Part shown: positions 1 to 9,592 of the stretch, in pieces
How the letters are laid out: each line of letters opens with the position of its first letter
Numbering within the stretch: the stretch's first letter is position 1
From: JBFLYC01 sp040756735
GTDB lineage: Bacteria; Bacillota; DSM-16504; Desulfitibacterales; Desulfitibacteraceae
Direction of reading: 5' to 3'
Assembly (NCBI GenBank): GCA_040756735.1
Contig: JBFLYC010000008.1
Span: 58,410-122,409, forward strand
Length of the DNA stretch: 64,000 nucleotides
Program-made: the position numbers and the translations under genes
The notes under the pieces: model-generated
Database searches by the model: none
Seen by the model: only the letters and a program-made list of their open reading frames with translations
Told to the model about the DNA's origin: nothing

Positions 1-122
1 AAATCCTTTGCAAGCTCGTCTTCAGAAGGCAGCTTGTTGCCGGGGAATAGATTGTCGTTAATCATGGTTAATATTGTTTCTTTGGTACGAAGGTACAGCT
101 TGGAAAACTCCATTTTTCGCAT
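1..122 (-). CDS. GntR-family transcriptional regulator, N-terminal fragment
   Basis: Reading the minus strand from the ATG at 122 gives 40 residues that run off the window edge. They begin MRKMEFSKLYLRTKET and continue with an NKLPSEDELAKD motif. This is the start of the winged-helix domain of GntR/FadR regulators, where P-S-E-x-E-L-A leads into the recognition helix. An AGGAG lies 9 bases upstream of the start. A second ATG three codons in is also possible. The effector domain is outside the window, so the target is unknown. The gene points away from the secreted protein at 388, and the 265-base AT-rich gap between them must hold both promoters. Confidence 0.8.
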   Translation of the reverse strand, partial: MRKMEFSKLYLRTKETILTMINDNLFPGNKLPSEDELAKD

Positions 123-387
123 GAGGCTAAGCTCCTTTATTTTTTAATTAAGTACATTATATTAATTAAATTGTCAGACATTAGATGATTAGAAGACTAT
201 AATGCATAGTTCTATATTCCTGCTCATTTTCCTTCTGTATCTACTATAAAAATTTCTAATATTCCCGGGGGATAGATTAATAAATAGAAAATTATAGTTC
301 AACAATTTTTTGTAAATATGTTAAAAAATTGTCATTTTAATGATATAATTGACATAAATTTGGAAATATGCGTAAAGGAGCTAATCA

Positions 388-3228
388 ATGGGGATTAAGA
401 GTAAAATATTTTACACTGTTTTTTGTTTACTAGCTGCATTGATTGTTCTAGGGGGTACAGCTTATGCGGAGGATGTGGTGTGGAATAACACGTATCAACT
501 ATCTGGCGATGTGGTAGTGGAGGGAAACTTACGTTTGGCAGGAGGCGCCTTGGATTTAAACGGCTATACATTGACTGTAAGGGGTGACTTGTATCACACA
601 GATGGTACTGTGTATATTAATAAAGGCACACTTATAGTTGAAGGGGATTACAGGATTGGGGATGCAACAAAGAATCCTCTTGAGCATTCTTTGGGATACC
701 TTCACATGTTACATAATGAAGATAAGGTGCTAGTCTACGGAGCTTTTATGATGGTCAGTAGAAGGGATCATAAAAATTTTTTGATTAATGGTGTCCTTGA
801 AGTTAGGGGTAATTTTATACAGAAACATACCTGGGGAACTATAGATGCCACAAACTTTGCGACTTCAGGTGGCCATATGCTAATTCTCAGCGGTTTGGAA
901 GCACAATCTGTAAGTTTTATGACTCCAAGCTATTCTAACTTCAACATATTGGAGATTAACAACAGTTCCTCCTCCGGCGTCATTTTTAGTGATAAGGCGC
1001 GGGTAACCGGTCATGTATACTTTACCTCAACTAATGTTCAACACATTGACAGGCTTCAGCCTGTTGGGACAGCAACAGTAGAAGGCGGAGTGTGGCCGGG
1101 GAACTTACATATATATAATGGGTCAGCCTGGGCATGGAATCTGCAGCAGGATTTAATTGTGGATGGATATGTATCTTTAACTGAAGGTTCTAGTTTTGAC
1201 TTGAATGGCTATAACCTGACAGCCTTAGCAGTAGGATTAGATGGACTTGAAATAAAGGACTCTAACGGTGATGAGTTTACTCTAGACTTTGAGAAAAACA
1301 CCCTAAGTTATTCAATTAATGTGCCTTATGCTACATCTTCAATAACTATAGTTCCCACGGCAAATGATGGCGTAATAAGCTTCTATAGAGGGCAAGTTGG
1401 CAGCGGAAATACGGTTGAAATCTATGACGATGAAATTTCCATTAATAATCTCTCTGTTGGAGAGAACTGTTTTTATATAGTAGTAACTGAAGATCAATAC
1501 AATTCAAAAACCTATAAGATAATAGTGAATCGGGCTAATCCACAGCTGGGTAATAACATAATTGAATTTAGTTTGCCGGGTCAAACGCTTCCAGCCGTCA
1601 TAGATAATGAAACTAGAACGGTGTGTGTTGAAGTGTATTATGGAGCCGACATTACCTCTATGGCCGCAGAGTTTGTTCTTTCACCAGGAGCCTCTGCATG
1701 TGTAAGTGGGATTAAGCAGGTTAGCGGACAAACTAAAAATGATTTTTCAAACCCTGTTACTTATGTAATAACAGCTGAGAATGATTTCAGTGCTGAATGG
1801 ACAGTAACGGTTACAGTAGCTCCACAGGAAGTATCGGCAGGGCTCCTGTCACTTGAATTAAGCCATGGCTCCTTATCCCCTGGTTTTGATCAGGATGTTA
1901 CTGCATATACAGTTCAAGTTCCTTATTCAGAATTACCCATCCGGCTTACTCCTACAGCCGCAGCTGGGGAACTAAGCGCAACCGTAACCGTAAATGCAAA
2001 TGGCAATTTATTAGAAGGTGAAGAGGGTTTCTTTGAAATTCCCCTGGTTGTAGGAGAAAATGAAATAGAAATATCAGTCAATGAGGCAGGCAAGGCGCCT
2101 AAAGTGTATAATTTAGTAATTATCATGGATGCTGCCCAGGAGGGTAATGACATAATTGAATTTAGCCTGCCGGGTCAAACAAGTCCGGCTGCCATCAACA
2201 GTTCGACCAGGACGGTGTGTGTTGAAGTGTATTATGGAGCCGACATTACCTCTATGGCCGCAGAGTTTGTTCTTTCACCAGGAGCCTCAGCAAGTGTAGA
2301 TGGGATTGAGCAGGTTAGCGGTGAGACTCAAAATGATTTTTCAACCCCTGTTGCTTATTTAATAACAGCTGAGGATGGTTCCACAGTTGAATGGATAATA
2401 AGTGTTACGGTAGCTCCACAGGAAGTGTCGGCAGGGCTCCAGTCACTTGTACTAAGCCATGGCGCCTTATCTCCTGATTTTGATCAGGATGTCTCCACAT
2501 ATACTGTCCAGGTTGCTTATTCAGTATCATCCATCCAACTTACTCCTACTGCTGTTGACGGGGAGATAACCATAACTGCAAATGGTAGTCCTTTAAAATG
2601 TGAACAGGGGTCCTTTATAACTGCTCTCAAGGTAGGAGAAAATGAAATTAAAATAGTAGTCATTGAGGAAGGCAAGCTTCCCAAACTATATGATATAATT
2701 ATTACCAGGGCTTCTGCTTCTAGAAAGTCACCCAAAAGTCACACATTGGAAGAACTGCCAGGGGATAATATTTATCCAATACTGGGTGTGGATAATGACA
2801 ACACAAACCATAAAACCTTAATTGTCATGGACCTCAAGTCTAATGTCATTACAGTTGATGAAGAAGAGCTTGAGGTTGAGGTATTCCCATTCCTGAAACC
2901 TGGCACAAACAGGCTGCTTGTTCCTATAAGGTTCATAGGTGAAGTGTTAGGTTTCTCTGTATTCTGGAAAGAGGATTTGCAGCAGGTTCATGTATCCAGC
3001 AGCAGTAATTCCATGATATTGACTGTTGGGTCACAGACGGTTCTTAATGGTAACGAGATTTTTATAATAGACTGCCCACCTGAAATAATAGATAGTAGAA
3101 TGTTTGTGCCCCTACGATTTGTATCTGAGGCTATGGGGGCGGATGTGTACTGGGATGCATCTGCAAAGACGGTTACTATAATCCAGCAAAATAAGTATCA
3201 CGATTCTTTAAGTTTAAACAAAGATTAA
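388..3228 (+). CDS. Secreted cell-surface protein with cadherin-like repeats and C-terminal copper-amine-oxidase-like domain
   Basis: This 946-residue protein starts with a signal peptide (about residues 1-27, cut near TAYA). Residues 28-275 are beta-rich with LNGY-type repeats. About 285-780 hold alternating modules: cadherin-like beta-sandwich units (LSHGxLSPxFDQDV) and a DUF5018-like unit (IIEFSLPGQT). The DUF5018-like and cadherin-like pair occurs twice with a 198-residue period. About 815-935 form a copper-amine-oxidase N-terminal-like domain (LLVPIRFIGEVLGF, MFVPLRFVSEAMG). In Clostridia this domain is usually a wall or surface module on secreted proteins, not an enzyme. AAAGGAG lies 7 bases before the ATG. 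It appears monocistronic. A structural or adhesive surface role is inferred, and no catalytic site is seen. Confidence 0.8.
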   Translation: MGIKSKIFYTVFCLLAALIVLGGTAYAEDVVWNNTYQLSGDVVVEGNLRLAGGALDLNGYTLTVRGDLYHTDGTVYINKGTLIVEGDYRIGDATKNPLEHSLGYLHMLHNEDKVLVYGAFMMVSRRDHKNFLINGVLEVRGNFIQKHTWGTIDATNFATSGGHMLILSGLEAQSVSFMTPSYSNFNILEINNSSSSGVIFSDKARVTGHVYFTSTNVQHIDRLQPVGTATVEGGVWPGNLHIYNGSAWAWNLQQDLIVDGYVSLTEGSSFDLNGYNLTALAVGLDGLEIKDSNGDEFTLDFEKNTLSYSINVPYATSSITIVPTANDGVISFYRGQVGSGNTVEIYDDEISINNLSVGENCFYIVVTEDQYNSKTYKIIVNRANPQLGNNIIEFSLPGQTLPAVIDNETRTVCVEVYYGADITSMAAEFVLSPGASACVSGIKQVSGQTKNDFSNPVTYVITAENDFSAEWTVTVTVAPQEVSAGLLSLELSHGSLSPGFDQDVTAYTVQVPYSELPIRLTPTAAAGELSATVTVNANGNLLEGEEGFFEIPLVVGENEIEISVNEAGKAPKVYNLVIIMDAAQEGNDIIEFSLPGQTSPAAINSSTRTVCVEVYYGADITSMAAEFVLSPGASASVDGIEQVSGETQNDFSTPVAYLITAEDGSTVEWIISVTVAPQEVSAGLQSLVLSHGALSPDFDQDVSTYTVQVAYSVSSIQLTPTAVDGEITITANGSPLKCEQGSFITALKVGENEIKIVVIEEGKLPKLYDIIITRASASRKSPKSHTLEELPGDNIYPILGVDNDNTNHKTLIVMDLKSNVITVDEEELEVEVFPFLKPGTNRLLVPIRFIGEVLGFSVFWKEDLQQVHVSSSSNSMILTVGSQTVLNGNEIFIIDCPPEIIDSRMFVPLRFVSEAMGADVYWDASAKTVTIIQQNKYHDSLSLNKD
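1618..2288 (+). repeat. Two copies of a 77-bp identical segment inside the surface-protein gene
   Basis: Bases 1618-1694 and 2212-2288 are identical, at an offset of 594 bp (198 codons). They lie in the two DUF5018-like modules. The flanking module sequence is similar but diverged, so the repeat reflects a tandem domain duplication in which one segment has stayed or been kept identical. Confidence 0.85.
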
Positions 3229-3317
3229 AGCAAAGGTAAAAGTCCAAAAAAGAGGTGTACACTGCGAAGGTGTACCTTCGTGATCAGGGTATTGATTTTA
3301 AGAAAAAAATGTAGATA

Positions 3318-3346
3318 TTGACAAATAAAATAGTGGTAATGTTAAT
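3318..3346 (+). promoter_or_regulatory. Sigma-A-type promoter for the DegV gene
   Basis: TTGACA at 3318-3323 is followed after 17 bases by GTTAAT at 3341-3346, about 90 bases before the DegV start. The -35 is perfect and the -10 has two mismatches. Confidence 0.5.
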
Positions 3347-3433
3347 AATTTCCTCAGTTGTCAAAATACCAGATTTAGTTGTAAAATTAAGAATAACAAT
3401 AAATAACCAAAAAGAGAGGGAGGTTTTTGTAGA

Positions 3434-4279
3434 ATGGGTAATATTCAAATAATTGCAGACAGTATGACCGATGTGCCAAAAGAGCTTATCAATAAATTTG
3501 GTATTATGATTGTTCCTCTGCAAGTTCATTTCGGTGATGAAGAGTACAGAGACGGCGTAGATCTTACATATGAAGAATTCTATAACAAACTGTCTACCAC
3601 GAAAGAGCTTCCTAGGACCTCCCAGGTAGATCCAAATACATTTATGGAAGTTTTCGAAAAAGTGTTAGGGGAAGGTAAGGAAATAATATGTATTAACGGA
3701 TCATCCAAGGCAAGCGGGACACACCAGGCAGCTGTTATTGCCAAGAACGAGTTAAATAGCGACAAAATTGATGTTGTGGATACTCTGGCTTTATCTTTTG
3801 GAGCCGGTATACTGGTCTATGAAGCTGCTAGAATGGCCGAAGGGGGCATGGAAAGAAAAGAGATCGTCAGCAGCCTCCTTGATATGCGCTCAAAAGTAGA
3901 TCACATTTTTACCGTGGATACCCTGGAGTACTTAAAAAAGGGCGGCAGGCTTAATCCCATGAAGGCTACCATAGCAAATATCCTGAATATTAAACCCATT
4001 CTAACTGTGGTGGATGGACTTGTGGAACCGCTGGATAAGGTCAGGGGCAGTAAAAAGGTTATCAGTAAGATGATCGAGCTTGCCAAGGAAAGAGGTAAGG
4101 ATTTCACTAATAAGACAGTTGCCTTGGCTCATGCCAACAGTCTGGAAAGGGTAGATGCTTTTAAGGCAGAAGTCTTACAGGAGTTAAATCCCAAGGAATT
4201 AATCATAGCAGATATTGGCTGCACAATTGGGACCCATGCAGGACCAGGCACACTGGCAATTTTCTATTTCAAAGAGTAG
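3434..4279 (+). CDS. DegV family fatty-acid-binding protein
   Basis: The 281-residue length and sequence fit DegV/FakB proteins, which bind a fatty acid and present it to the FakA kinase for phospholipid synthesis. Visible family features are the N-terminal ADSMTDVP, the TSQVDP segment near residue 60, the GSSKASGTHQAA ligand-binding loop near residue 95, and a C-terminal GTHAGPGT loop. AGGGAGG stands about 10 bases before the ATG. No fakA partner lies nearby. It is followed by an imperfect hairpin at about 4291-4314 and then an AbrB-type gene on the same strand. Confidence 0.9.
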   Translation: MGNIQIIADSMTDVPKELINKFGIMIVPLQVHFGDEEYRDGVDLTYEEFYNKLSTTKELPRTSQVDPNTFMEVFEKVLGEGKEIICINGSSKASGTHQAAVIAKNELNSDKIDVVDTLALSFGAGILVYEAARMAEGGMERKEIVSSLLDMRSKVDHIFTVDTLEYLKKGGRLNPMKATIANILNIKPILTVVDGLVEPLDKVRGSKKVISKMIELAKERGKDFTNKTVALAHANSLERVDAFKAEVLQELNPKELIIADIGCTIGTHAGPGTLAIFYFKE

Positions 4280-4371
4280 TATAGATTAAAGGTCGGCTTG
4301 TATGCTGGCCTTCGACATGTTTTATATGTCTTCATTGTATGTTCTGACATTTGAAGGAGGTAGCAACTAAT

Positions 4372-5538
4372 TTGGCCCTTTTTTTGCTTAAAGACTTAGT
4401 ACTCTTATTTATTTTGGGCTGCTGCGGCTGGGTTATCTTCAAGTTTTTACGCCTTCCTGCGGCGCCTTTGTTGGGAACAATAACACTAATAGGACTCTTA
4501 AGAATAATGGAAGTGCCCCTTCCCACATCCCCGGGTTTTCTATCCCCGCTTATACAGATATTCCTTGGACTCTACATAGGATCTACCATTAATAAAGAAA
4601 CAGTGCAAAGCCTAAAAGTAATGATGATACCGTCTGTGATAGTAGTTGCATGGTCGCTGGGTGTTGCCTTTGTATTGGGAGCGTTACTGTCTAAAATATC
4701 CTTTTTGGACCTTTATACCGGCATTCTAGCTTCCAGTATGGGGGGGCTTCCTGAAATGACGGTTATAGCATTAGCTACAGGTGCAGATGTAGAAGTGGTA
4801 ATTGTAATGCAAATGTTCAGGTTGATTTCTGTTATTATTGCTTTTCCTATTATTTTAAAATATATTGTATCTGGTGGTAACGATAAAGAAAAACACAAAA
4901 TGGCCAAACACCTGATAGATATTCAGGGAAATAATCAATCAGTCATAAGTGAAAAGCTAAGACTTATATTGGGTAGACTTCATGACCTGGAAAATGGCGC
5001 CAGGGAATATTTATGTAAAATGAGTTTAAAAACCTGCATATTAAATTTATGGGGAGTCAGCAAGGGATTAACCCTGGCTGCCATAGGAGGAACTTTGTTT
5101 TATAATTTAGGCGTGCCTGCCGGCGCAGTGGTAGGTTCTATGTTCTTTGTTGGCAGCGCTTCCTTATTAGGACTTAGAATAAGCACCCCCCATAAGAATG
5201 CTTTTGGCGTAATGTTAGTTGGGATTGGTGTAATGGTTTCAGACAATATATCTCCCCATACCCTGGAGAAGTTGTTCACACTTGAGGTAATGAAAGTAGT
5301 ATTGGTGTCGACAGCCTTTGTCTTCATAACATCAATACTTATAGCACATCTTATAAAAAGGATAACACAATGGGATTTTGTGACCAGTTTTTTGGCTGCA
5401 GCACCCGGAGGTTTATCAGTAATGACCATGCTGGCTGTAAACTATGGTAAGGACCCTTTCTGTGTTTCCACACTGCATCTTTACAGATTAATAGCTTTAA
5501 AAGCAGTAATTCCGCTGGTGTTCATGTTTCTAGTGTGA
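4372..5538 (+). CDS. AbrB family membrane protein (PF05145-type)
   Basis: This is a very hydrophobic protein of about 388 residues with many predicted membrane helices in two homologous halves. It contains the glycine-rich segments SSMGGLPEMTVIA and AAAPGGLSVMTMLA, which are the paired signature of the AbrB/'putative ammonia monooxygenase' family. These are integral membrane proteins of uncertain transport role. An upstream TTG at 4351 would place the ribosome site AAGGAGG (4354-4360) inside the coding region. The TTG at 4372, 11 bases after that site, is therefore the better start. A strong hairpin follows the stop. Confidence 0.8.
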   Translation: MALFLLKDLVLLFILGCCGWVIFKFLRLPAAPLLGTITLIGLLRIMEVPLPTSPGFLSPLIQIFLGLYIGSTINKETVQSLKVMMIPSVIVVAWSLGVAFVLGALLSKISFLDLYTGILASSMGGLPEMTVIALATGADVEVVIVMQMFRLISVIIAFPIILKYIVSGGNDKEKHKMAKHLIDIQGNNQSVISEKLRLILGRLHDLENGAREYLCKMSLKTCILNLWGVSKGLTLAAIGGTLFYNLGVPAGAVVGSMFFVGSASLLGLRISTPHKNAFGVMLVGIGVMVSDNISPHTLEKLFTLEVMKVVLVSTAFVFITSILIAHLIKRITQWDFVTSFLAAAPGGLSVMTMLAVNYGKDPFCVSTLHLYRLIALKAVIPLVFMFLV

Positions 5539-5539
5539 A

Positions 5540-5588
5540 CATGTTAAAAGCCTTTACCCCAAATACATGGGTAAAGGCTTTTAACATG
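5540..5588. terminator. Strong 20-bp hairpin between convergent genes
   Basis: Arms 5540-5559 and 5569-5588 pair perfectly over 20 bp around a 9-base loop. It sits between the AbrB-type gene and the opposing subtilase gene. There is no long T tract, so it probably serves both strands as a stem-type terminator. Confidence 0.75.
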
Positions 5589-5623
5589 CATGTGCATTAG
5601 CTTTTTGGGCCTGCTTTAGACTG

Positions 5624-6754
5624 CTAAACTGTCAATTTACTGCATGCCCTATCTGCCTTTAGAAGGCCGGCTCCTTGCTGGTGCTCTCCAAGACCAGGGA
5701 GTTTTTCAGCTGAGCTTGTTAAGATTTCTCTAATTTCAGAAGGTTTTAGGTTTTGGTTTATCTGCAGCAAAAGGGCTGCTGTTCCTGCCACATGAGGTGT
5801 AGCCATGGATGTGCCGCTCATATTTCCATACGAACTACTGCGTGTTGTAGAGTATATTTTACTGCCAGGCGCTACCAGGGTTAGCTGCGGCCCCCGGCTG
5901 CTGTATGAGGCCAACTCGTCTTTGTCATCTGTAGCGCCAACGCAAATTGTTTCTGGATAAGCTCCCGGATAGCTTATAGATCCACTTGGACCGCTATTTC
6001 CTGCTGCTGCAACTATTACGATGCCCGCATCATCCACGGCTTTAATTGCTGTCTTAAAAGAACTGGTGGATTCAGCCGTGCCAAGGCTCATGTTAACAAC
6101 CTGCATTTTATTGTTTACACACCATTGAAGGCCGCTTAAAACACCCGACAGACTACCTGACCCTTGAGCGTTTAGAACCTTTACTGCGTAGATCCTGACA
6201 GATGGAGCGACACCTACAACACCAAAGGAATTGTCTATGGCAGCAACAGTGCCTGCCACATGGGTTCCATGCCCGTTGTCATCCCAATAAGGATATCTTG
6301 GATAGATGTAATTAACACCACCGGCAATATTTCCTCGCAAATCAGGATGCTTATAATCAATACCTGTGTCTAGAATGGCTACTTTTACGTCTTTGCCCCT
6401 TGAGGAGCCCCATGCTAAATTTGCTCTAACACGCTCGATATTCCATGGGGTTTGCTGTGTACTCTTTGTCAGAATAGGACTGTGATACCACCAGCTTCTA
6501 AGCATATTGGTATTAGGCTGCAGAGGCGGCAGTGAAACAATAATGTCCTGTTCAATTTGTTTTACACTATCACTTTTGCTTAACGACATAATGGCAGCTT
6601 CCTGTGCAGGAAGATAGCAGGATACGCCATGAATAATTGGCAGCAGCTCAATATCTACAGCTCCATATTTTTCTTCCAGTTCCCTTGCAAAATCAACTAG
6701 TGACTTGCATTGTTCATTACATAAAATTATCGAACGTTTACGTCCGTACATCAC
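5624..6754 (-). CDS. Subtilisin-like serine protease (S8)
   Basis: The 376-residue protein has the full S8 catalytic triad: Asp129 in VAILDTGID, His162 in GHGTHVAG and Ser316 in GTSMATPHVAG. The oxyanion Asn is at 253 in AAAGNSG. Residues 1-75 resemble an inhibitor-I9 propeptide. No signal peptide is visible, so it may act inside the cell or leave by an unknown route. The GTG at 6754 is preferred because GGGGG lies 7 bases upstream; an ATG follows directly at 6751. It stands alone between two hairpins. Target proteins are unknown. Confidence 0.92.
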   Translation of the reverse strand: MMYGRKRSIILCNEQCKSLVDFARELEEKYGAVDIELLPIIHGVSCYLPAQEAAIMSLSKSDSVKQIEQDIIVSLPPLQPNTNMLRSWWYHSPILTKSTQQTPWNIERVRANLAWGSSRGKDVKVAILDTGIDYKHPDLRGNIAGGVNYIYPRYPYWDDNGHGTHVAGTVAAIDNSFGVVGVAPSVRIYAVKVLNAQGSGSLSGVLSGLQWCVNNKMQVVNMSLGTAESTSSFKTAIKAVDDAGIVIVAAAGNSGPSGSISYPGAYPETICVGATDDKDELASYSSRGPQLTLVAPGSKIYSTTRSSSYGNMSGTSMATPHVAGTAALLLQINQNLKPSEIREILTSSAEKLPGLGEHQQGAGLLKADRACSKLTV

Positions 6755-6901
6755 AATAAAACCCCCAATTTATAAAGTTTTTCTGTTTTTTGGTGTTACC
6801 AAAAAATTCCCTGGTACATTTTATGTTGCAGGTTGATTAAAGGTGAAAACACTGTAAGAAGTTTACAAAGGATGGGGGTTGAGTCATTAATGCCGGTTCA
6901 A

Positions 6902-6930
6902 GAAAAAAACCCACTTTTTATGGGTTTTTC
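6902..6930 (-). terminator. Rho-independent terminator downstream of htpG
   Basis: On the minus strand the arms GAAAAACCCA and TGGGTTTTTTTC form a stem that runs into a T tract, about 110 bases past the htpG stop. Confidence 0.75.
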
Positions 6931-7040
6931 AAATTAATCATTATTTCAATATCTCTAGTTTATCATTTCTAGTTTGCTGACAGGTCCACGATTTCTCCCC
7001 CTGTTATCTTATGAAGCTGCTCAATGGTGATAGGTATTTA

Positions 7041-8906
7041 TTATTGATTATATTCAAGGGCCCTGTCCAGGATTTCATGCATTCTGTTCACCATGCCCTT
7101 ATAATCCGAAGATAGCCCTGCAGAAATCAGCGTGCTGTCATAGAGTTGTTTAACTGCGATTTCTGCAAAGGGATCAGCCTTTTTCCTGAGGGTGTCCAGT
7201 TTTTTAATAATAGGGTGTGACGTGTTTATATCCATAATTCTTGCGCCAAAATGATTTAAATCCTTGTTCATTAGCTTCATGATGCGCTGCATACTGTTGG
7301 TCATTCCATCAGGACTTAACAGGATAGCAGGGCTGTCAACAAGGCGTTTTGATGCTCTAACCTCAGACACATCGTCTCCTAACACTTCTTTCATCCACTT
7401 TGTCAATTCCTGGACTTCGCTCTCGGCAAGGGCATCATCAGGTGTTTTATCTGTGTCATCTGTTTCTGGAAGTTGAATATTTTCTTGATCAGCTGATACA
7501 AGCTTCTTATCTTCATAATCTCCAAGCTGGTTTAGGATGTAATCATCTGCTGTTTCATAGGTATATAAGACTTCAATATCTTTGCGTTTAAAAATCTCAA
7601 GATAGGGTCCGTTTTCAATAAAATCCCTGGATGGACCATTCAGATAATAGATGGTATCCTGTCCCTCCTTCATACCTTCCAAGTATTCCTGGAGTGAAAC
7701 CAATTTTCCAGGTTCACTTTTGGATGATTCAAAGCGCAGCAGAGGAGCCAGGTCTTTCCTTCTGCCCATATCTGTTGCTATGCCTTCTTTAATGAAAATC
7801 TGAAACTTATCCCAGAATTCCAGATACTTGTCAGGGTTGCTTTGTGCTTGCTCAGCCAAAAACTTGACAATGCGACCTGTAAGAACCTTGCGCAGTTTTG
7901 AGATTAGAGCGCTGTCCTGCATGGTTTCCCGTGAAATGTTCAAAGGAAGTTCTTCGCTGTCCACAACTCCTTTAATAAAACGCAGCCATTCCGGTAAAAT
8001 GCCTTCAGATTTTTCTTGGATTAATACCTTTTTGCAGTAGAGATTTACACCGGGTTCCATGCGTCCAAAGCCGAAGCGTTCAAAATGGTCCTTGGGGAAG
8101 AACAAAAGGGCGTTGATATTAATGGGCGCATCTACTGAAAAATGAATCTTGAATAATGGTTCATCATATGCGTTAGCAATGAATTTATAGAATTCATTGT
8201 AGTTTTCATCGCTAATCTCATTTTTATTTTTGGTCCATAAAGCCTCAATGGTGTTTACCTTATCACCGTTTAGCTTTATTGGGAAAGGAACAAAGCTGGA
8301 GTACTGCTTGATGATGCTCTTGATATTGTCAGGTTTGGCGAATTCATGACAGTCTTCTTTTAATTTAAGCTGGATTCTGGTTCCGCGGCTGATCAGATCG
8401 GCTTTCTGGATTGTATAGGTGCCTAAGCCGTCTGATGACCAGATGCACCCATCAGCATCTGGTTTGTAAGATCTGGTATATACTGTGACTTTAGATGCCA
8501 CCATGAAAGCGGAATAAAAGCCCACTCCAAATTGGCCGATAAGATTCACATCAGCCTGGTTGCCTTCTGTCAGGTGCTTAAGGAAAGCTTTGCTTCCTGA
8601 ATGAGCTATTGTGCCAAGATTTTCGACCAATTCCTCTTCAGTCATACCTATGCCTGTATCGGCTATGGTTAAGGTATGGGCGTTGTCATCTGTTTGGATG
8701 GTGATTTCAGATGGAAGTTCAGGCTGGTAAGTATCAGTGTTCTGGATTTTTGTGTAGCGCAGCTTTTCAAGGGCATCTGCGGCATTAGAGATTAACTCCC
8801 GTAAAAATATTTTTTTGTCCGTATACAAAGAGTTAATTACAATGTCGAGCAACTGCTTTACCTCAGCTTGAAATTCCCTTGTATTATTTGTCTGGTTGTT
8901 GCTCAT
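7041..8906 (-). CDS. htpG: Molecular chaperone HtpG (Hsp90)
   Basis: The 621-residue protein is a full-length bacterial Hsp90. The N-terminal GHKL ATPase motifs are all present: ELISNAADALEKLRY near residue 39, IADTGIGM near 82 and GQFGVGFYSAFM near 124. A middle domain with NISRETMQ and a C-terminal dimerisation region follow. It is an ATP-dependent cytoplasmic chaperone for late folding of client proteins. AAAGGAGG lies about 7 bases before the ATG. The gene is monocistronic, with its own promoter and terminator. No CIRCE element was seen upstream. Confidence 0.97.
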   Translation of the reverse strand: MSNNQTNNTREFQAEVKQLLDIVINSLYTDKKIFLRELISNAADALEKLRYTKIQNTDTYQPELPSEITIQTDDNAHTLTIADTGIGMTEEELVENLGTIAHSGSKAFLKHLTEGNQADVNLIGQFGVGFYSAFMVASKVTVYTRSYKPDADGCIWSSDGLGTYTIQKADLISRGTRIQLKLKEDCHEFAKPDNIKSIIKQYSSFVPFPIKLNGDKVNTIEALWTKNKNEISDENYNEFYKFIANAYDEPLFKIHFSVDAPININALLFFPKDHFERFGFGRMEPGVNLYCKKVLIQEKSEGILPEWLRFIKGVVDSEELPLNISRETMQDSALISKLRKVLTGRIVKFLAEQAQSNPDKYLEFWDKFQIFIKEGIATDMGRRKDLAPLLRFESSKSEPGKLVSLQEYLEGMKEGQDTIYYLNGPSRDFIENGPYLEIFKRKDIEVLYTYETADDYILNQLGDYEDKKLVSADQENIQLPETDDTDKTPDDALAESEVQELTKWMKEVLGDDVSEVRASKRLVDSPAILLSPDGMTNSMQRIMKLMNKDLNHFGARIMDINTSHPIIKKLDTLRKKADPFAEIAVKQLYDSTLISAGLSSDYKGMVNRMHEILDRALEYNQ

Positions 8907-8964
8907 AAAAAAACCTCCTTTGCATCATATTATAGCGGTGAGTTTGAAATAGTCTCCATTAAAT

Positions 8965-8993
8965 AATTTAGTTATTTCTCCACCATTTGTCAA
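8965..8993 (-). promoter_or_regulatory. Candidate promoter for htpG
   Basis: On the minus strand TTGACA (8993-8988) is followed after exactly 17 bases by TAAATT (8970-8965), about 60 bases before the htpG start. Confidence 0.5.
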
Positions 8994-9078
8994 TGTATGT
9001 AATATGTTAGTTTTTTGTATAACATTTTTCTAAAAGGGAAATCTAATATGGAAAAATTATATAAGGGATGGGATAATC

Positions 9079-9567
9079 TTGAAACAATTTGCAGTTGGAT
9101 TAATAGTTGGATTGGTTTTAGTGGGATTAGTGGCCAGTACCTTGGATTTACCGGTCAGACTATTGAAAGAGGAAGCTGTCCCTACTGTAACAGGTAAGGT
9201 TGGTCAGCCAAGGCAGGATGATGTTTGGATGATAGCCAGGATGGTTGCAGCAGAAGCCAGAGGGGAACCATTTCAGGGGCAGGTGGCCGTAGCGGCTGTA
9301 ATTATCAACAGGGTACGGGATGCACGCTTTCCAGGTACAGTTAATGGGGTAATTTATCAGCCTTTAGCCTTTGAACCCATCTTGAACGGCAGTTTTTGGA
9401 GGGTCAATGTAACAAATGACCATGTAAGGGCTGCACGTTTGGCTTTAAATGGGTGGGATCCTTCTTACGGTTCAACCTTCTTCTGGAACCCGGCAACAGC
9501 AGTAAGCAGGTGGATTTGGAGCAGAAGAATTATTACCCGTATCGGCAAGCATGTTTTTGGAGTTTAA
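9079..9567 (+). CDS. SleB/CwlJ-type spore cortex-lytic hydrolase
   Basis: The 162-residue protein has an N-terminal hydrophobic segment (residues 5-22) and a Hydrolase_2 domain from about residue 47. That domain includes MVAAEARGE, whose Glu59 is the likely catalytic acid, then VAAVIINRV and STFFWNPATA. SleB enzymes cut spore-cortex peptidoglycan during germination. The N-terminal peptidoglycan-binding domain of classical SleB is missing. The TTG at 9079 follows an AAGGGATGGGA ribosome site. The gene directly precedes ypeB, the usual sleB partner, which supports the SleB assignment over CwlJ. Confidence 0.88.
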   Translation: MKQFAVGLIVGLVLVGLVASTLDLPVRLLKEEAVPTVTGKVGQPRQDDVWMIARMVAAEARGEPFQGQVAVAAVIINRVRDARFPGTVNGVIYQPLAFEPILNGSFWRVNVTNDHVRAARLALNGWDPSYGSTFFWNPATAVSRWIWSRRIITRIGKHVFGV

Positions 9568-9592
9568 ATGATAAATAAGTGAGGTGATGATA

